NCBI RefSeq assembly: GCF_024139115.2
Contig: NC_085141.1
Span: 378,292,995 to 378,356,994, forward strand
Length of the DNA: 64,000 nucleotides
Source of the DNA: Armigeres subalbatus
Taxonomy: Eukaryota > Arthropoda > Insecta > Diptera > Culicidae
Direction: 5' to 3'
The translations under genes were made by a program, and so were the position numbers. Positions 1-11,662 of this stretch are shown here, piece by piece; positions within the stretch are counted from its first letter, which is position 1; every line of letters begins with the position of its first letter. The notes beneath the pieces were generated by a model. It was given only the letters and a program-made list of their open reading frames with translations, searched no databases and was not told the DNA's origin.

Positions 1-1095
1 TTACCACGCTATTTAAAAGAATAGAACAAGCACCATTCTTCCATTTAGTTTTTCCCATTGCAGACCCAAACAATGTCTCGAAGAGTGGTAAAATATGATT
101 ACTTTATATTTTTATAACCTTTATAGCAAAACCGTAGAAAATACGAATGCGTTCAATAATATATCTCATTATTAAACAAATTTTCCAGCATCCGCATTAA
201 ATGAAGAGATATACGGCCATTTAAAGTAAAAATAAATCGAAACCATAGCGGACTTTTACTATATTGAATTGGAGGAAAATTATAGAATTCATATAATCAA
301 CACATTTAATACAAAAATGAAGCAGAGCAAACGTTAGATACAACCAAAACAAACGAATAGAACACGCCAATCTGTCCGCTTAACAAGTAAATTACAAATA
401 GACTAAATATTTTAAATCTGCAATCGCAACTGTCATTGCAATCAACTGCATTTTGAAATCTCAGCAACCACCACAACAACATGAATCCCATTACACGCGT
501 ACTCTCACACAGCCACACAAGCAACGCAATAGCTCAGCCTTCAAAACGAATAGCAGCAGACGAAATAGAAACATGAACTTATCGAAATCGAACAATAGCG
601 ACAGCGGATAGCATTTCAAAGATACACGTTTTAAAACAACAGACAAATTCCCCGACACCCGTCCTTTCTATGTGTGTAGTGATGCTGTGTGCTAACTACA
701 CCGACCCACAGTAGTGCAGTGATCGAATACATTCACACTCACATACACACACGGGCACATGAACACACACACATACAAAACCAATATGCATTAGTGGATA
801 GGCAAGCAAAGTATAGCATAGTAACTAGCATACATACAGAACATTATGCAGTATGATATTAACGAGAGAGATGAAGAAAGCGAAATGGTAAAATGCTATA
901 ACATTTTATGGTAAATAAAATAATAATAATGATCAATATTCGATGTAGTTGCATTGATATGAATTTGAAAGAACATACCCTCGTCTTAATTTTTCTATTT
1001 TATTTATGTATTCATATCATCACCATACCTATAAGTTTTTTAGTCTTGGCAAATAACAGACATGACGCATCGAAACGAATAGAGGCGGTACGTTA
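1..1095. other. AT-rich DNA with no gene recognised
   Basis: No credible coding region. A CA-rich microsatellite-like tract lies at about 729-790 and an irregular (TAA/ATA) stretch at about 908-935. The short open frames here have no family resemblance and look random. Confidence 0.6.
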
Positions 1096-1185
1096 TGCAA
1101 CGTACACACCAGTCAAGCAGTTTGACGAACATTGACTCCGCCCCCCAGAAAACGCTTCGGTTGCTGCTTTGTTTGGGGCCATCCA

Positions 1186-1300
1186 GAAACCACGTGGTCA
1201 TATTTTTGAAGATTTTCAACCCCCCTCCCCCCCATGTGGCTTATCGTGGTCATTTGGCAGACACCCACCACTCCCCCCCCCCCTAATGACCACGTGGTTT
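1186..1300. repeat. MITE-like inverted repeat with CCACGTGG ends and C-runs, copy 1
   Basis: Ends are AAACCACGTGGTCAT and its reverse complement; the middle contains long C runs and a CATGTGGCTTATCGTGGTCAT block. The flanking GGGGCC-TCCAGAAACC also recurs, in inverse orientation, at the copy near 10187. Each end is itself palindromic (CCACGTGG), so the unit could fold into several hairpins. Confidence 0.65.
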
Positions 1301-1799
1301 TTTTTTTTTTCAAGTACAAAAATTTTAAAAAAAATAATGTAACTAAAACATATGGTTAATCCGATCAATTTTTTCAAAATTGATTAAAAATCAAACTAAA
1401 CCCAGCATGGAAATTACAAATTTTCATAAATTCGAATGTGTATCAGATATTAGGATATCTAGAACACGCACACCTTCGATGCATCAGGAGGATACAAAAA
1501 AATGTGGACTCGCGAATATGTTATAAAAATTTCGAGAAAAAATTGTAATGATTTAGAAATTTACCAAAATATCCCTATATTTTTTATTAATTTTTTTATT
1601 TCTTTCTTTTAAATAATTTTAAAGTTCATCACTGAATATCGCTATAGATTCCTAAGAGTATTTGGGACTTTCCGTAGCTCTGGAGGTACTGGAAAATCTT
1701 TAGATATTAACCTCAACGAAGCATCTGAAATGAACTCTTACAGCAACAAGTTTTCCAGAGAATCACAAAGTTAATACGTAACCTTAGAGACGCAAATAA

Positions 1800-3660
1800 A
1801 ACCTCCTACTGTTGTTTCTTTTGAGTAGCATTCCTGCAGAAATTTCAGTATTGTTTTCAGAATCATCAAATTAGTTTACTTTCCAATATTAATAGGTTTT
1901 CCTAAGGACATACAAGTTTTATTCAGAATCTCAAAACTCTCTTCATTATGCCAAGATTCTATGATTCTTATCAGATCCATAACACAATGTCCTTGAAAAT
2001 TCCAATAAACATCAAATTCCGAAGAATTTCCAGTATAAATTAGAAAAAAAATCCAGCTTACTTTTTTTACAGAATCTCTAAAGATTTTTTTCAAAATCCT
2101 GGGCACCTTTAATAAATCTTCAAAAGAAATTCTTCTAAATTTCCAATGGAATTTTTTTCGTTTTCCAACAGAAATTCTTAGACATTTTCAGCAGTTTTTT
2201 TTTAATTTCCAAAAGAAATTATTAGGAGTATGCCAAAATATTTCCGATGGATATTCCTAAGATTTTCCAGTAGAAAATCGAAAAAAGTTCATCCGAATCA
2301 CCAATAATGAATTTCCCGAGGAAATTCCGATGTTCTTACAAGAGGAAATAACTAAAAAATTGTACTTTTGTAGTACTTGTGAAGGTTGTACTTTTGAAGC
2401 ATTTTCAGTAGGAATTCCTTAAAAAATGAAATCAAAATTTTAAAGATTTTCTCATGTGAAAATTCCTTAAAATTTCTAAATCATTTCCTGTGCATCTTTG
2501 CATGGTAAAGATTTAAAGCAATGTTTAGCCGAACCTACAAAGAAATCAAAATGACTTCCCGGAGAAGAATAAATTCCCGATGAAATTTTGGAAGAATTTA
2601 TGGTGCAAATTAGAAAAAAAAACATGAAGCTTGAGAATTCTAAAGATTTATTCTTTGAAAATCCAAAGAATTATTTGAAGATAATCCATAGACTCTTCCG
2701 TAGAAATTCTAAATAATGCCTCAAATAAAAAAATACTTGGAAAATTAAAAAAAACTGTGATAGAATTCACAAAGAGCGTTTCGAAAAAAAATCATTTCAA
2801 AATTCCAAATTTGAAAAAAAAAATCCAAAAACAAAAAATCAACGGGAATATCAAAATGTTTCATGTGGCATTGGCTGTTCAATATCTTTCGGAAATTCAG
2901 AAGTTTTTTTCTCGAGAAATTTATAAGTCTTCTTCTTCTATGGCTCCATATTCCAACTGGAAGATGGTCTGCTTTTCAACTTAGTATATTCTATTAGCAT
3001 TTCCTCAGTTATAAATTGAAAGATTTTATATGCCAACCATTGCACGATTATATATCTTGTGTAGCAAGTACGATGGATACACTATACCTAGGGTGTCGAG
3101 AATGTTTCCCACCCGAAAACATCCTAGACAGGAACGAGAATCGAACTCGTCATCTCCAGATTGGCAATCCTACGCCTTTGCTCGCAAAGCTAACTGGAGA
3201 CTGAACATTTGTGCACATGTGCACTCCTTAAAAGGTTCGAAAAACTTCTTTTGGAAATGAAGAATTTCTGGTAAAGAATCGAAAGAACTTGTCGAAGAAA
3301 TTCATTGGAATGAAAAAAAAATATGCAAATATGAACATTTCCTACGAAAATCATATGTATTTCCCACGGGACTGTTTTTAATTTTCAGACAGAATTCAAA
3401 TGAATTTTTTTTTTTTTTTTTGGAGTTTCAAGGAATTTTTTTTGGAATTTACAATGGAGATGTTTTGTTTTTTTTTTTTCATTAACAATTTGTAGCAAAA
3501 TTTCCAAGCAAATTTTTTTAGAGAGAATTGTTCAAAAATAATTCTGAATGCCAGCACTTTATCAGTATTGTATGAAGTAATGCCAAAGTTTTTACAGAAA
3601 ATTTCTCTACTGGATTTTTCCTGAATATCCACAAGAAATTCTTTTGAAGTTTTTTTCTTG
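1800..3660. repeat. Degenerate AATTTCC/GGAAATT-type tandem repeat region
   Basis: Recurrent, poorly conserved units such as TTCCAAAAGAAATTCTT, GAAATTCCGATG and GGAATTTCC, spaced about 20-40 bp apart, fill this stretch apart from the SINE at 2927-3205. The same texture recurs at 36490-37110, 41790-42130, 43620-43950, 47220-47650 and 55340-55700. No coding potential is convincing. Confidence 0.6.
2927..3205 (-). mobile_element. Feilai-like tRNA-derived SINE
   Basis: Read on the minus strand, the element starts with a tRNA-like head (TTAGCTTTGCGAGCAAAGGC, then a B-box-like GAGTTCGATTCTC) and continues with GGATGTTTTCGGGTGGGAAA and a CTAAGTTGAAAAGCAGACC block. It ends in AAGAAGAAGA. This order (Pol III promoter head, unrelated body, short (AAG)n tail) matches the Aedes Feilai SINE as I remember it. 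The copy is diverged and no TSD is obvious. Confidence 0.78.
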
Positions 3661-3679
3661 GTTCAATGTAAAAACATGA

Positions 3680-6562
3680 TTATTATTTATTTATTCAGAC
3701 TAAGGCCGAAGTGGCCTGTGCGGTATATAAGAGTCTTCTCCATTCGGCTCGGTCCATGGCTACACGTCGCCAACCACGCAGTCTACGGAGGGTCCGCAAG
3801 TCATCTTCCACCTGATCGATCCACCTTGCCCGCTGCGCACCTCGCCTTCTTGTGCCCGTCGGATCGTTGTCGAGAACCATTTTCACCGGGTTACTGTCCG
3901 ACATTCTGGCTACGTGCCCGGCCCATCGCAGTCGTCCGATTTTCGCGGTGTGAACGATGGATGGTTCTCCCAACAGCTGATGCAATTCGTGGTTCATTCG
4001 CCTCCTCCACGTACCGTCCGCCATCTGCACCCCACCATAGATGGTACGCAGCACTTTCCTTTCGAAAACTCAAGTGCGCGTTGGTCCTCCACGAGCATCG
4101 TCCAGGTCTCGTGTCCGTAGAGGACTACCGGTCTAATTAGCGTTTTGTAGATTGTCAGTTTGGTACGGCGGCGAACTCTATTCGATCGGAGCGTCTTGCG
4201 GAGTCCAAAGTACGTACGATTTCCAGCCACTATGCGTCTCCGAATTTCTCTACTGGTGTCATTTTCGGCAGTCACCAGTGAGCCCAAGTACACAAATTCT
4301 TCTACCACCTCGATTTCGTCACCACCGATGCAAACTCGCGGTGGGTGGCTCACATTGTCTTCTCTTGAACCTCTTCCTATCATGTACTTCGTCTTCGACG
4401 TGTTGATGACTAGTCCGATCCGCTTGGCTTCCCTCTTCAGTCTGATGTAGGCTTCCTCCATCTTCTCAAAGTTACGTGCCATAATATCTATGTCGTCGGC
4501 GAAACCAAATAGCTGGACGGACTTATTGAAAATTGTACCACTCGTGTTAATCCCTGCTCTTCGTATTACACCTTCCAAAGCGATGTTGAATAGCAAACAC
4601 GAAAGACCATCACCTTGCCGTAACCCTCTGCGGGTTTCGAAGGGACTCGAGAATGCCCCTGAAACTCGAACTACGCACATCACCCGATCCATCGTCGCTT
4701 TGATCAACCGTGTCAGTTTATCCGGAAATCCGTGTTCGTGCATTAGCTGCCATAGCTGGTCCCGATCGATTGTATCATATGCGGCTTTGAAGTCGATGAA
4801 TAGATGATGTGTGGGCACGTTGTATTCGCGGCATTTCTGCAGTACTTGGCGAATGGCAAACACCTGGTCCGTGGTGGAGCGTTCGCCCATAAAACCCGCC
4901 TGGTACTGCCCCACGAACTCCCTTGCAGTTGGTGCTAGTCGACGGCATAAAATTTGGGAGAGTACCTTGTAGGCGGCGTTCAGCAATGTGATTGCGCGGT
5001 AGTTGCTACAATCCAGCTTATCGCCCTTTTGTAGATGGGACACACGACACCTTCCATCCACTCCTGCGGCAAAACTTCCTCCTCCCAAATCTTGGTAATT
5101 ACCCAGTGCAGCGCTCTAGCCAGTGCATCACCACCGTGTTTAAATAGCTCTCCTGGTAGTTGGTCAACCCCAGGGGCTTTGTTGTTCTTGAGCCGGCCAA
5201 TCTCCTCCTGGATTTCCTGGAGATCCGGAGCCGGTAGAATTATGTCCTGCGCGCGTTCTCCCAGGTCTATCACCATACCGCCATCTTCGTCAGCCACATC
5301 GCCATTCAGGTGTTCTTCGTAGTGCTGCCGCCACCTTTGGATCACCTCACGCTCGTTCGTAAGAAGGTTCCCGTTTATGTCCTTACACATATCGGGCTGT
5401 GGCACGTGGCCCTTACGTGATCGGTTTAACTTCTCATAGAACTTTCGTGTGTTATTAGCGCGGTACAGTTGCTCCGTCTCTTCACGGTCTCGATCTTCCT
5501 GCTGGCGCTTTTTCCTCCGGAAAATCGAGTTTTGTCTGTTCCGCGCCTGTTTGTATCGTGCCTCGTTCACCCTCGTGCGGTGTTGCAGCAATCTCGCCCA
5601 TGCTGCATTCTTCTCTTCCACTAACTGCTCACATTCGCCGTCATACCAGTCGTTTCTCTGATCCGGGGCCACCGTGCCAAGTGCAGCGGTTGCGGTGCTA
5701 CCAATGGCGGATCGAATATCTCTCCAGCCATCTTCAAGAGATGCTGCGCCTAGCTGCTCTTCCGTTGGAAGTGCCACTTCCAGCTGCTGCGCGTATTCTT
5801 GGGCTAGTCTACCGTCTTGTAGCCGCCCAATGTTAAGCCGCGGCGTCCGACTTCGACGCGTGTTGTACACCGTCGAGAGTTTTGAGCGCAGGCATACTGC
5901 AACGAGGTAGTGGTCGGATTCAATATTCGCACTGCGGTAAGTGCGGACGTTCGTGATGTCGGAGAAGAATTTACCGTCGATTAGAACGTGGTCGATTTGG
6001 TTTTCGTTTCTTGAGGTGATCTCCATGTGGCCTTGTGGATATTTTTGCGGGGAAAGAAGGTGCTTCGGACTACCATTCCGCGGGAGGCTGCGAAGTTTAT
6101 GCATCGTTGGCCGTTGTCATTCGATACGGTGTGCAGACTATCCGGTCCGATGACCGGTCTATACATTTCCTCCTTCCTACCTGTGCGTTCATGTCACCGA
6201 TGACGATTTTAACGTCCCGCAGTGGGCATCCATCGTATGTCTGCTCCAGCTGTGCGTAGAACGCTTCTTTCTCGTCGTCGGGTCTCCCTTCGTGTGGGCA
6301 GTGCACGTTGATGATGCTATAGTTGAAGAAACGGCCTTTAATCCTCAGCTTGCACATCCTTGCGTTGATTGGCTGCCACCCAATCACGCGTTGGCGCATC
6401 TTACCCAGCACTATGAAGCCGGTTCCCAGCTCGTTGGTGGTGCCACAGCTTTGGTAGAAGGTAGCCGCTCGATGCCCGCTTTTCCACACTTTCTGTCCTG
6501 TCCAGCAAATCTCCTGCAGCGCCACGACGTCGAAGTTGCATGAAAACATGAACGAACAACGT
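3680..6562 (-). mobile_element. RTE/JAM-like non-LTR retrotransposon, 5'-truncated, with 13-bp TSD
   Basis: Flanked by identical TGTAAAAACATGA at 3667-3679 and 6563-6575. The 3' end on the minus strand has the short (AATA)n-like tail typical of RTE elements (plus-strand TTATTATTTATTTATT at 3680-3696). The 5' end is truncated inside the endonuclease domain, as is usual for target-primed insertion. The near-complete reading frames with few lesions suggest a fairly young copy. Confidence 0.88.
3695..6543 (-). pseudogene. RTE-type endonuclease/reverse transcriptase, frameshifted
   Basis: Three overlapping frames run in order on the minus strand. First is an APE-like endonuclease lacking its N-terminus (VVALQEICWTG, IVIGDMNAQVG, then NQIDHVLIDG and SDHYLV). 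The reverse transcriptase follows (KNNKAPGVDQ, FIDFKAAYDTIDR, RRGLRQGDGLSCLLFN, catalytic FADDIDI). Last is the RTE-type C-terminus (RLRWAGHVARM and ARWIDQVEDDLR). Frameshifts lie near 6100, 5000-5090 and 4000-4050. The catalytic Asp residues are present, but the missing N-terminal endonuclease residues and shifts make it inactive. The clade (RTE, perhaps JAM1) is inferred from the C-terminal WAGHVARM/RWIDxVExDLR signature. Confidence 0.88.
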
Positions 6563-6668
6563 TGTAAAAACATGAACATTTTTCAAAATTGTAGCTGCAG
6601 TACGCTGATGAAAAAGTGTCGGCGGTGTGATGCCAAAAACCATCTTCAGCGGATTTTTTTTTTAAATA

Positions 6669-6859
6669 GGGGGAATGGCGGCTTTGGCAGGTTTTGTCAG
6701 GCTATTATTGTCAGGGGGGTTTTCTATAACTAATTATGCTCATATTTGTCTAAACATTCTTTGCTTATCAAAGAATATTGTGGCTAAATTTCATAAAATT
6801 TGATCAACAAAACCCCCCTGACAATATAGAACAAAACCTGCCAAAGCCGTCATTTCCCA
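6669..6859. mobile_element. TA-flanked MITE with about 50-bp TIRs
   Basis: Left end GGGGGAATGGCGGCTTTGGC pairs with right end GCCAAAGCCGTCATTTCCC in inverted orientation, and the match continues through GCAGGTTTTGT and TTGTCAGGGGGGTTTT. TA dinucleotides flank both ends (6667-6668, 6860-6861), as in Tc1/mariner-type MITEs. No ORF. Confidence 0.82.
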
Positions 6860-6861
6860 TA

Positions 6862-7170
6862 TTTTTCCATTTTTCCTTTCCAAATTTTTTTTGTGGAAAT
6901 TGAGACTGAATCGCAACTTATTTTTTCGTTTATTTTTTTATGGAAAAAGGATCTAAGGCTAAGATAGTCAAGTAACGCAGATATGCATCGGCGCTACGAC
7001 CGACGCTGCGTTACCGGTTTTTCTAGATGCACACCTACGTCTTTTCAACGCTGACTTGAAAAGACGCTACGTGGGCATCGGTCCTAAGATGCGCTTTGCG
7101 TTTAATGATTAAATCATTAAATTTTAATGATTTGTATTTTTTACACCGCTATTGTTATTCACCAAAAGTT
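6862..7170. other. Unassigned AT-rich DNA with a perfect 11-bp hairpin
   Basis: Contains CGTCTTTTCAA (7038-7048) and its exact complement TTGAAAAGACG (7056-7066) around a 7-base loop. Upstream is a CG-containing stretch (GGCGCTACGACCGACGCTGCG). It could be the remnant of a palindromic transposon end. No gene seen. Confidence 0.45.
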
Positions 7171-10095
7171 TTTCTTGTAAAAAATCAGAAGGGTTATGTA
7201 CAAGACACAACCGCCCAACGTAAACTACGTAAGGCAGTTTTGTTCATTGAGGATTGTAGTGCCACCATGCATGAATATTTTTAGAAAATTCATTTGATTA
7301 ATTATGTTTCGGATTACTGGTTTCGAACAAAACTAGCATATCTTAAGATTGTTGGCGATTCAAACCATGCGTGAGTCAAATCCCATCAGAATCATGGCCT
7401 AGAGATTTGCTCATGATTCGAATCGCAATTTGCATCATTGCATGATATTTACGTGTTCTTCATTGTTGAACGCATTGAATTAACTGTTTTTCGTCTAAAA
7501 CAATGGCTAATAATTGCACATATAAACAAAACATACGACTCGATTGCGTTTTGACGCTTTTTAGAACGAAATCATTTTTCGGTGAGTGAGTGAAGCGATG
7601 CGATTCTGGCCAAGAAACTCAAGCGCGAAGCTCCCCTTACAGAATCGCAGGCGAGTTAGCTCGTGCATGAAACCTCGATGACTCAGATTTGAGTATGATT
7701 CTACTAACACTGAGTGTCACTATGGATAAAATATTCGTGCAACCATTTTATTAATATCATTGCAAGACTTTTGAATCAGTGAGCAAGAAGGTGATTGCTC
7801 TATTGTAACTCATATAGCCCGTTTCAAGAACGTATGCGTTCCGAAGCTTTTGTCGTATACAATAAGTACCGCATGATTGCACCCACGTATTTTGCATTAT
7901 GTGTGCATTCACACTTCCTGAATCAAAGTCAAAACCTTCTGATTCTGACGCGCATTTAATTCGACAAAATATTATTAGGCCGATACAAATATTTTCTAAA
8001 AATATGTCATCAAACACCCCCCCCCCCCTGGAATTTTTTTGCTCAAAAATAACAATTTGAGGGGCAACAAAAAAAAAGTCCGGAAAATTTTGAGAACTTT
8101 CAAAACATTCTTTAACAAATCCGAGGAGTTTTTATTATTTTTTTTCCATTTTAATATTATTTTTTACTAGCAGACCCGACGAACTTTATTTCGCCTAAAA
8201 TTGATTTATTTTCTGATTAGTTCTCGAGTTATTCGGAAATTTTTGGTTTATTTGTATGGGAGCCCCTCTTTCCAGAGGCGTTGCAAACCATCACAGAAAC
8301 ATATCTTATCTTCCAAAACCTCCACATGCCAGATTTAGTTCCATTTGCTTGATCTCGAGTTATGATGAAATTGGTGTTTTATTTGTATAGGAGTCAGGTT
8401 TCAAAGTGAAGATGGGGTCTCGAACCATCTTAAGAACCTTCCCCGGCCCCAAAAACCTCTGCATTCAAATTTTAACGCCGCTCGATTCATTAGAAGAAGA
8501 TTACCCCCTCCTTCTTAACTTTGTAAATAAATGTGTGTAACGGCCTTATTAGTTTTCAGTTTGCAAAAAAATGCCTAGCATTTTTCCAAAATCGTTTTTT
8601 AATATAAACATGTTTGTGCAATTACATTGTGATGATTGCATTACTAGCAAGGGCATTGGCATTGATAACAATTGATCGTCCATGCCTGCACAAACATGTC
8701 CCTATCTGCATAACTTTTTATACAGCATGCACTACATTACGCATTTTTGTTACATTCGTTTCGACCGCGGTCACTGGTCCGGCTCCATTGTTCTACTTTT
8801 TTTGCGAAACACCGCACAAAAAGCAGAGTCCAAAAGCCAACCGCACTGAACGGCGACGGCCGAAACGAGACTCTAGCGGACAAGAAAAGAAGGTGCTGCC
8901 AAAATGATCCGATATCCTATTTTAACGTTCATAACCCAAAATTTCAATACAATAGGGCAAAAAAAAGGTGCTGTTTGAACGAGATGGCGCCACAACATTT
9001 AAAGTAAAATGAATTTCCTTGTATGGACAAATCATCCGTTCTCATCAACTACGCATCGCATCAATATGAAAGCTAGGTCAAAAAGCAACAAATAATTTTT
9101 AGATTTTTTGTACCCACGACTTGTTTTGCAGTTCTAAACAATAAAAGAGATTTCATTGTACTTCCATACTAAATTCTAGCTGTATACTTTCAATTTCTTC
9201 AAGACTGTTCTCCACCTCGTGTGTGTGGAAGGAACATTGAAAGCTTACGATATCGAACAGCAGATGTCACTAGTGTATATGCAATATTACATTAATACAA
9301 ACACGCAGCAACACCACCTGTCGCCTGATAATGGAAATATTGCAATTATACCATCAGGTGTAGTGGCTGTTGTTAACATGTTTTGAAAGGGCCTCAAGCG
9401 GATTTTTTGGTAGAATGCAACTGACGATCTCCTTATAAGGCAAAGACAAAGGTGATGTTTGAACGAGATGGCGCCACAACATTTAAAGTAAAATAAATTT
9501 CCTTGTATGGACAAATCATCCGTTCTCATTAACTACGCATCGCATCAATATGAAACCTAGGTCAAAAAGCAACAAATAATTTTTAGATTTTTTGTTCCCA
9601 CGACTTGTTTTACAGTTCTAAACAATAAAAGAGATTTCATTGTACCTCCATACTAAATTCTAGCTGTATACTTTCAATTTCTTCAAGACTGTTCTCCACC
9701 TCGTGTGTGTTGAAGGAACATTGAAAGCTTACGATATCGGACAGCAGATGTCACTAGTGTATATGCAATATTACATTGATACAAACACACAGCAACACCA
9801 CCTGTCGCCTGATAATGGAAATATTACAATTATACCGTCAGGTGTAGTGGCTGTTGTTAAAATATTTAGGAGGGGTCTCAAGCGGAATTTTTGCTAGAAC
9901 GCAACTGACGATCTCCTATTGACAAATTGGTAGAGAATTTCCGAGTCGATTGATATATAAATCTCAAAAATCCATCGGAAGATAAAGGCGCTATTAACGT
10001 TCAAAATCTTACATGATTTCGTGACGGTCTCGAATTTGGAAATTTTCATTTGTCACCCTGTATCCGAATCTTCCCCTTAGACGTAGTTTACGTCA
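7171..10095. repeat. Composite dispersed repeat, copy A (longest)
   Basis: Shares long near-identical stretches with 47654-49230 (copy B) and, for its right part, 50041-50520 (copy C). It contains a block starting GACCCGACGAACTTTATTTC that resembles other mosquito repeats at 21358 and 60001, and finishes near a hairpin ACGTAGTTTACGT. Relative to copy B it carries two extra segments: about 370 bp at 7366-7733, and the 966-bp tandem pair at 8954-9919. No coding frame is conserved between copies. Confidence 0.75.
8954..9919. repeat. Two tandem 483-bp units inserted in composite repeat A
   Basis: Units 8954-9436 and 9437-9919 are head-to-tail and nearly identical (both contain TTTGAACGAGATGGCGCC, CACCTCGTGTGTGT and CTGACGATCTCCT). 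Copies B and C read straight through this point as CAATACAATTGACAAATTGG, so they show the empty site; at most a 2-bp AT is duplicated. The unit is not recognised; it has no TG...CA ends or poly(A). Confidence 0.8.
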
Positions 10096-10096
10096 A

Positions 10097-10187
10097 AAAC
10101 CACGTGGTTCGAGAGCAACACCCCCCTCCCCCCATGTGGCTTATCGTGGTCATTTTCCATCCCCCCCCCCATATGACCACGTGGTTT
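10097..10187. repeat. MITE-like inverted repeat with CCACGTGG ends, copy 2
   Basis: Second copy of the element at 1186-1300: AAACCACGTGG at the left, ATGACCACGTGGTTTCTGG at the right, and the same internal CATGTGGCTTATCGTGGTCAT block between C runs. It abuts the right-hand end of the composite repeat that finishes with the ACGTAGTTTACGTCAAAA hairpin. Confidence 0.65.
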
Positions 10188-10264
10188 CTGGACGGCCCCT
10201 TTGAACGTGCACGGAACCGCGAAACAACTCACCTTACGGTTCCTTTCACTCAAATTCGCCCTTG

Positions 10265-10432
10265 CGTGGAAGAAGCCAAAAATAGGTAAAATGCGAAAAA
10301 ATCCGGTGAGTACTTTGCCTTTACTCCCGTGTTGAATTTTCACCCACTATGAAGTTTCACCAACTCAAATTTATGTTATTTTCACTCACTCGAGACTATG
10401 ATGAAAACAACTCAAATTTGGCTTCTTCCACG
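10265..10432. mobile_element. Small snap-back MITE-like repeat
   Basis: Inverted ends CGTGGAAGAAGCCAAA (10265-10280) and TTTGGCTTCTTCCACG (10417-10432) are perfectly complementary over 16 bp. The interior is AT-rich with no ORF. No unambiguous TSD, so the class is undecided. Confidence 0.6.
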
Positions 10433-10456
10433 GAGCAGCACACGTTGGGTCGATGC

Positions 10457-11003
10457 TAGGATAGGATGTGACAAGTAGTCAGTAAAAATCGTACCGATTT
10501 GCTGTCACAATCGTACCGGTTGCTGATTGGTTGAATATGACAATCGATTACTTCGATTGGTAGCGGCGCGTTTTCCGTAGGGCAGCATGTTGTTAGTTTG
10601 GCCGTGTTGCAGGTTTTTAAAGTTGATATTAAGCAAAATACGAAAATGTTTGAGTTCCACTTTTTTGGTAAGAAATAAATTTATATTGAACTGCAAACGC
10701 CATATAAATTATTCTCAAGGGTTGAACAGGTTTAAAACTGTTGATTTTAAGCATTATCATTCACCTTTCCGTCATTTTCGATCTAAAAGTCGTTTTTTCA
10801 GTAGCGAAAACTTCTCTATGTTAGTCTTTCACTTCTCTTACATAAATAGTGGATGGAACGGGAAGAAAAACATCAAATTTTGATAAATGATATTTGGAAG
10901 ATTTTGTACCAAATTACTTTGGCTGCACTGGCGACCACCTCGTCAGAGCAACCGACTAAAAAACAACAAGGCAGTCTCAATTGAGTTGTCACATCCTATC
11001 CTA
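10457..11003. mobile_element. 547-bp MITE with perfect 18-bp TIR and 10-bp TSD
   Basis: Starts TAGGATAGGATGTGACAA and ends with the exact complement. Flanking GGGTCGATGC occurs at 10447-10456 and 11004-11013, a perfect 10-bp target-site duplication. A 9-11-bp TSD points to the Mutator-like group, but no transposase is present. It is the cleanest insertion in the window: the TIR and TSD are both error-free. Confidence 0.88.
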
Positions 11004-11013
11004 GGGTCGATGC

Positions 11014-11199
11014 AGCTCTGTTTGTTTATAATATCATTCATGAAAGGGAGTGAGAAAACTATCTAATATTGAGTTAAAAATTTGAACTTCGTACTCAAAG
11101 TTGAGTTCTTTAAACTTTTTTTTTAGGTTCTTTATTTTTTCTGTGTGTGTGAAGTTGTTCGAACAACCATTTGACAGTTGGCGGCTCGCTTGGAAACAA
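11014..11199. other. Unassigned sequence between repeats
   Basis: No gene. Includes T-rich and (GT)n-like stretches near 11115-11150. Confidence 0.5.
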
Positions 11200-11525
11200 T
11201 GAATCGCCTGCTTTGAGCGTGCTTACAGCGGCACACTAGGAGTTAACTTTTGGAAATCAGTACGGCGAAAAGCATCTAATGTTTAATATCTCGAAAATGA
11301 GCACCTTAATCGAAAAAATACTCGGTAGGCGTAGTAGCGGACACTTTCCTACATAACTGGTACCAAATAGTTTTTCGTTGAAAGTTACAACTGTTGAGAA
11401 AACCCGTGTTAGATGCCTTTCGCCATACAAACTTCGGATAATTAACTCATGCTGGCTATTTTTCACATATACGTTAGCGCCTGGTGCTGGCAGCGGCGGG
11501 TAGGAAACCAGCCACTGTATTTGAT
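11200..11525. repeat. Dispersed repeat with internal inverted arms, copy 1
   Basis: About 320 bp matching 22690-22998: shared blocks include CCTGCTTTGAGCGT, CAGCGGCACACTAGGAGTTA, GGTAGGCGTAGTAGCGGACA and GATGCCTTTCGCCATACAAA. Parts of the left half recur inverted in the right half (GGCGAAA-GCATCTAA against TTAGATGCCTTTCGCC), so it can fold back on itself. The true ends and TSD were not resolved. Confidence 0.72.
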
Positions 11526-11662
11526 TCATTAAAACGGTTTGAGCTCTCGGGGGTGGAGTCAAGGTTCGCCGAACATGTTTGAGCATTTGTAGTGAAGTTG
11601 CACAAACCCTCATATATTTTTTGATGGTTGGTGCTCAAGTTGTCGCTTCGGTCATTCGTATG

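Noticed and set aside
3100..3190. Possible tRNA gene on the minus strand (GAGTTCGATTCTC T-arm)
   Set aside because: The sequence continues into a SINE body with an (AAG)n tail and the acceptor stem does not pair; it is the tRNA-like head of a SINE.
5035..5910. Plus-strand Ser/Cys-rich open frames
   Set aside because: Antisense shadows of the RTE-like LINE coding region.
8954..9919. Two LTRs of a compact LTR retrotransposon
   Set aside because: The units abut directly with no internal region, no TG...CA termini, and no 4-6-bp TSD could be shown.
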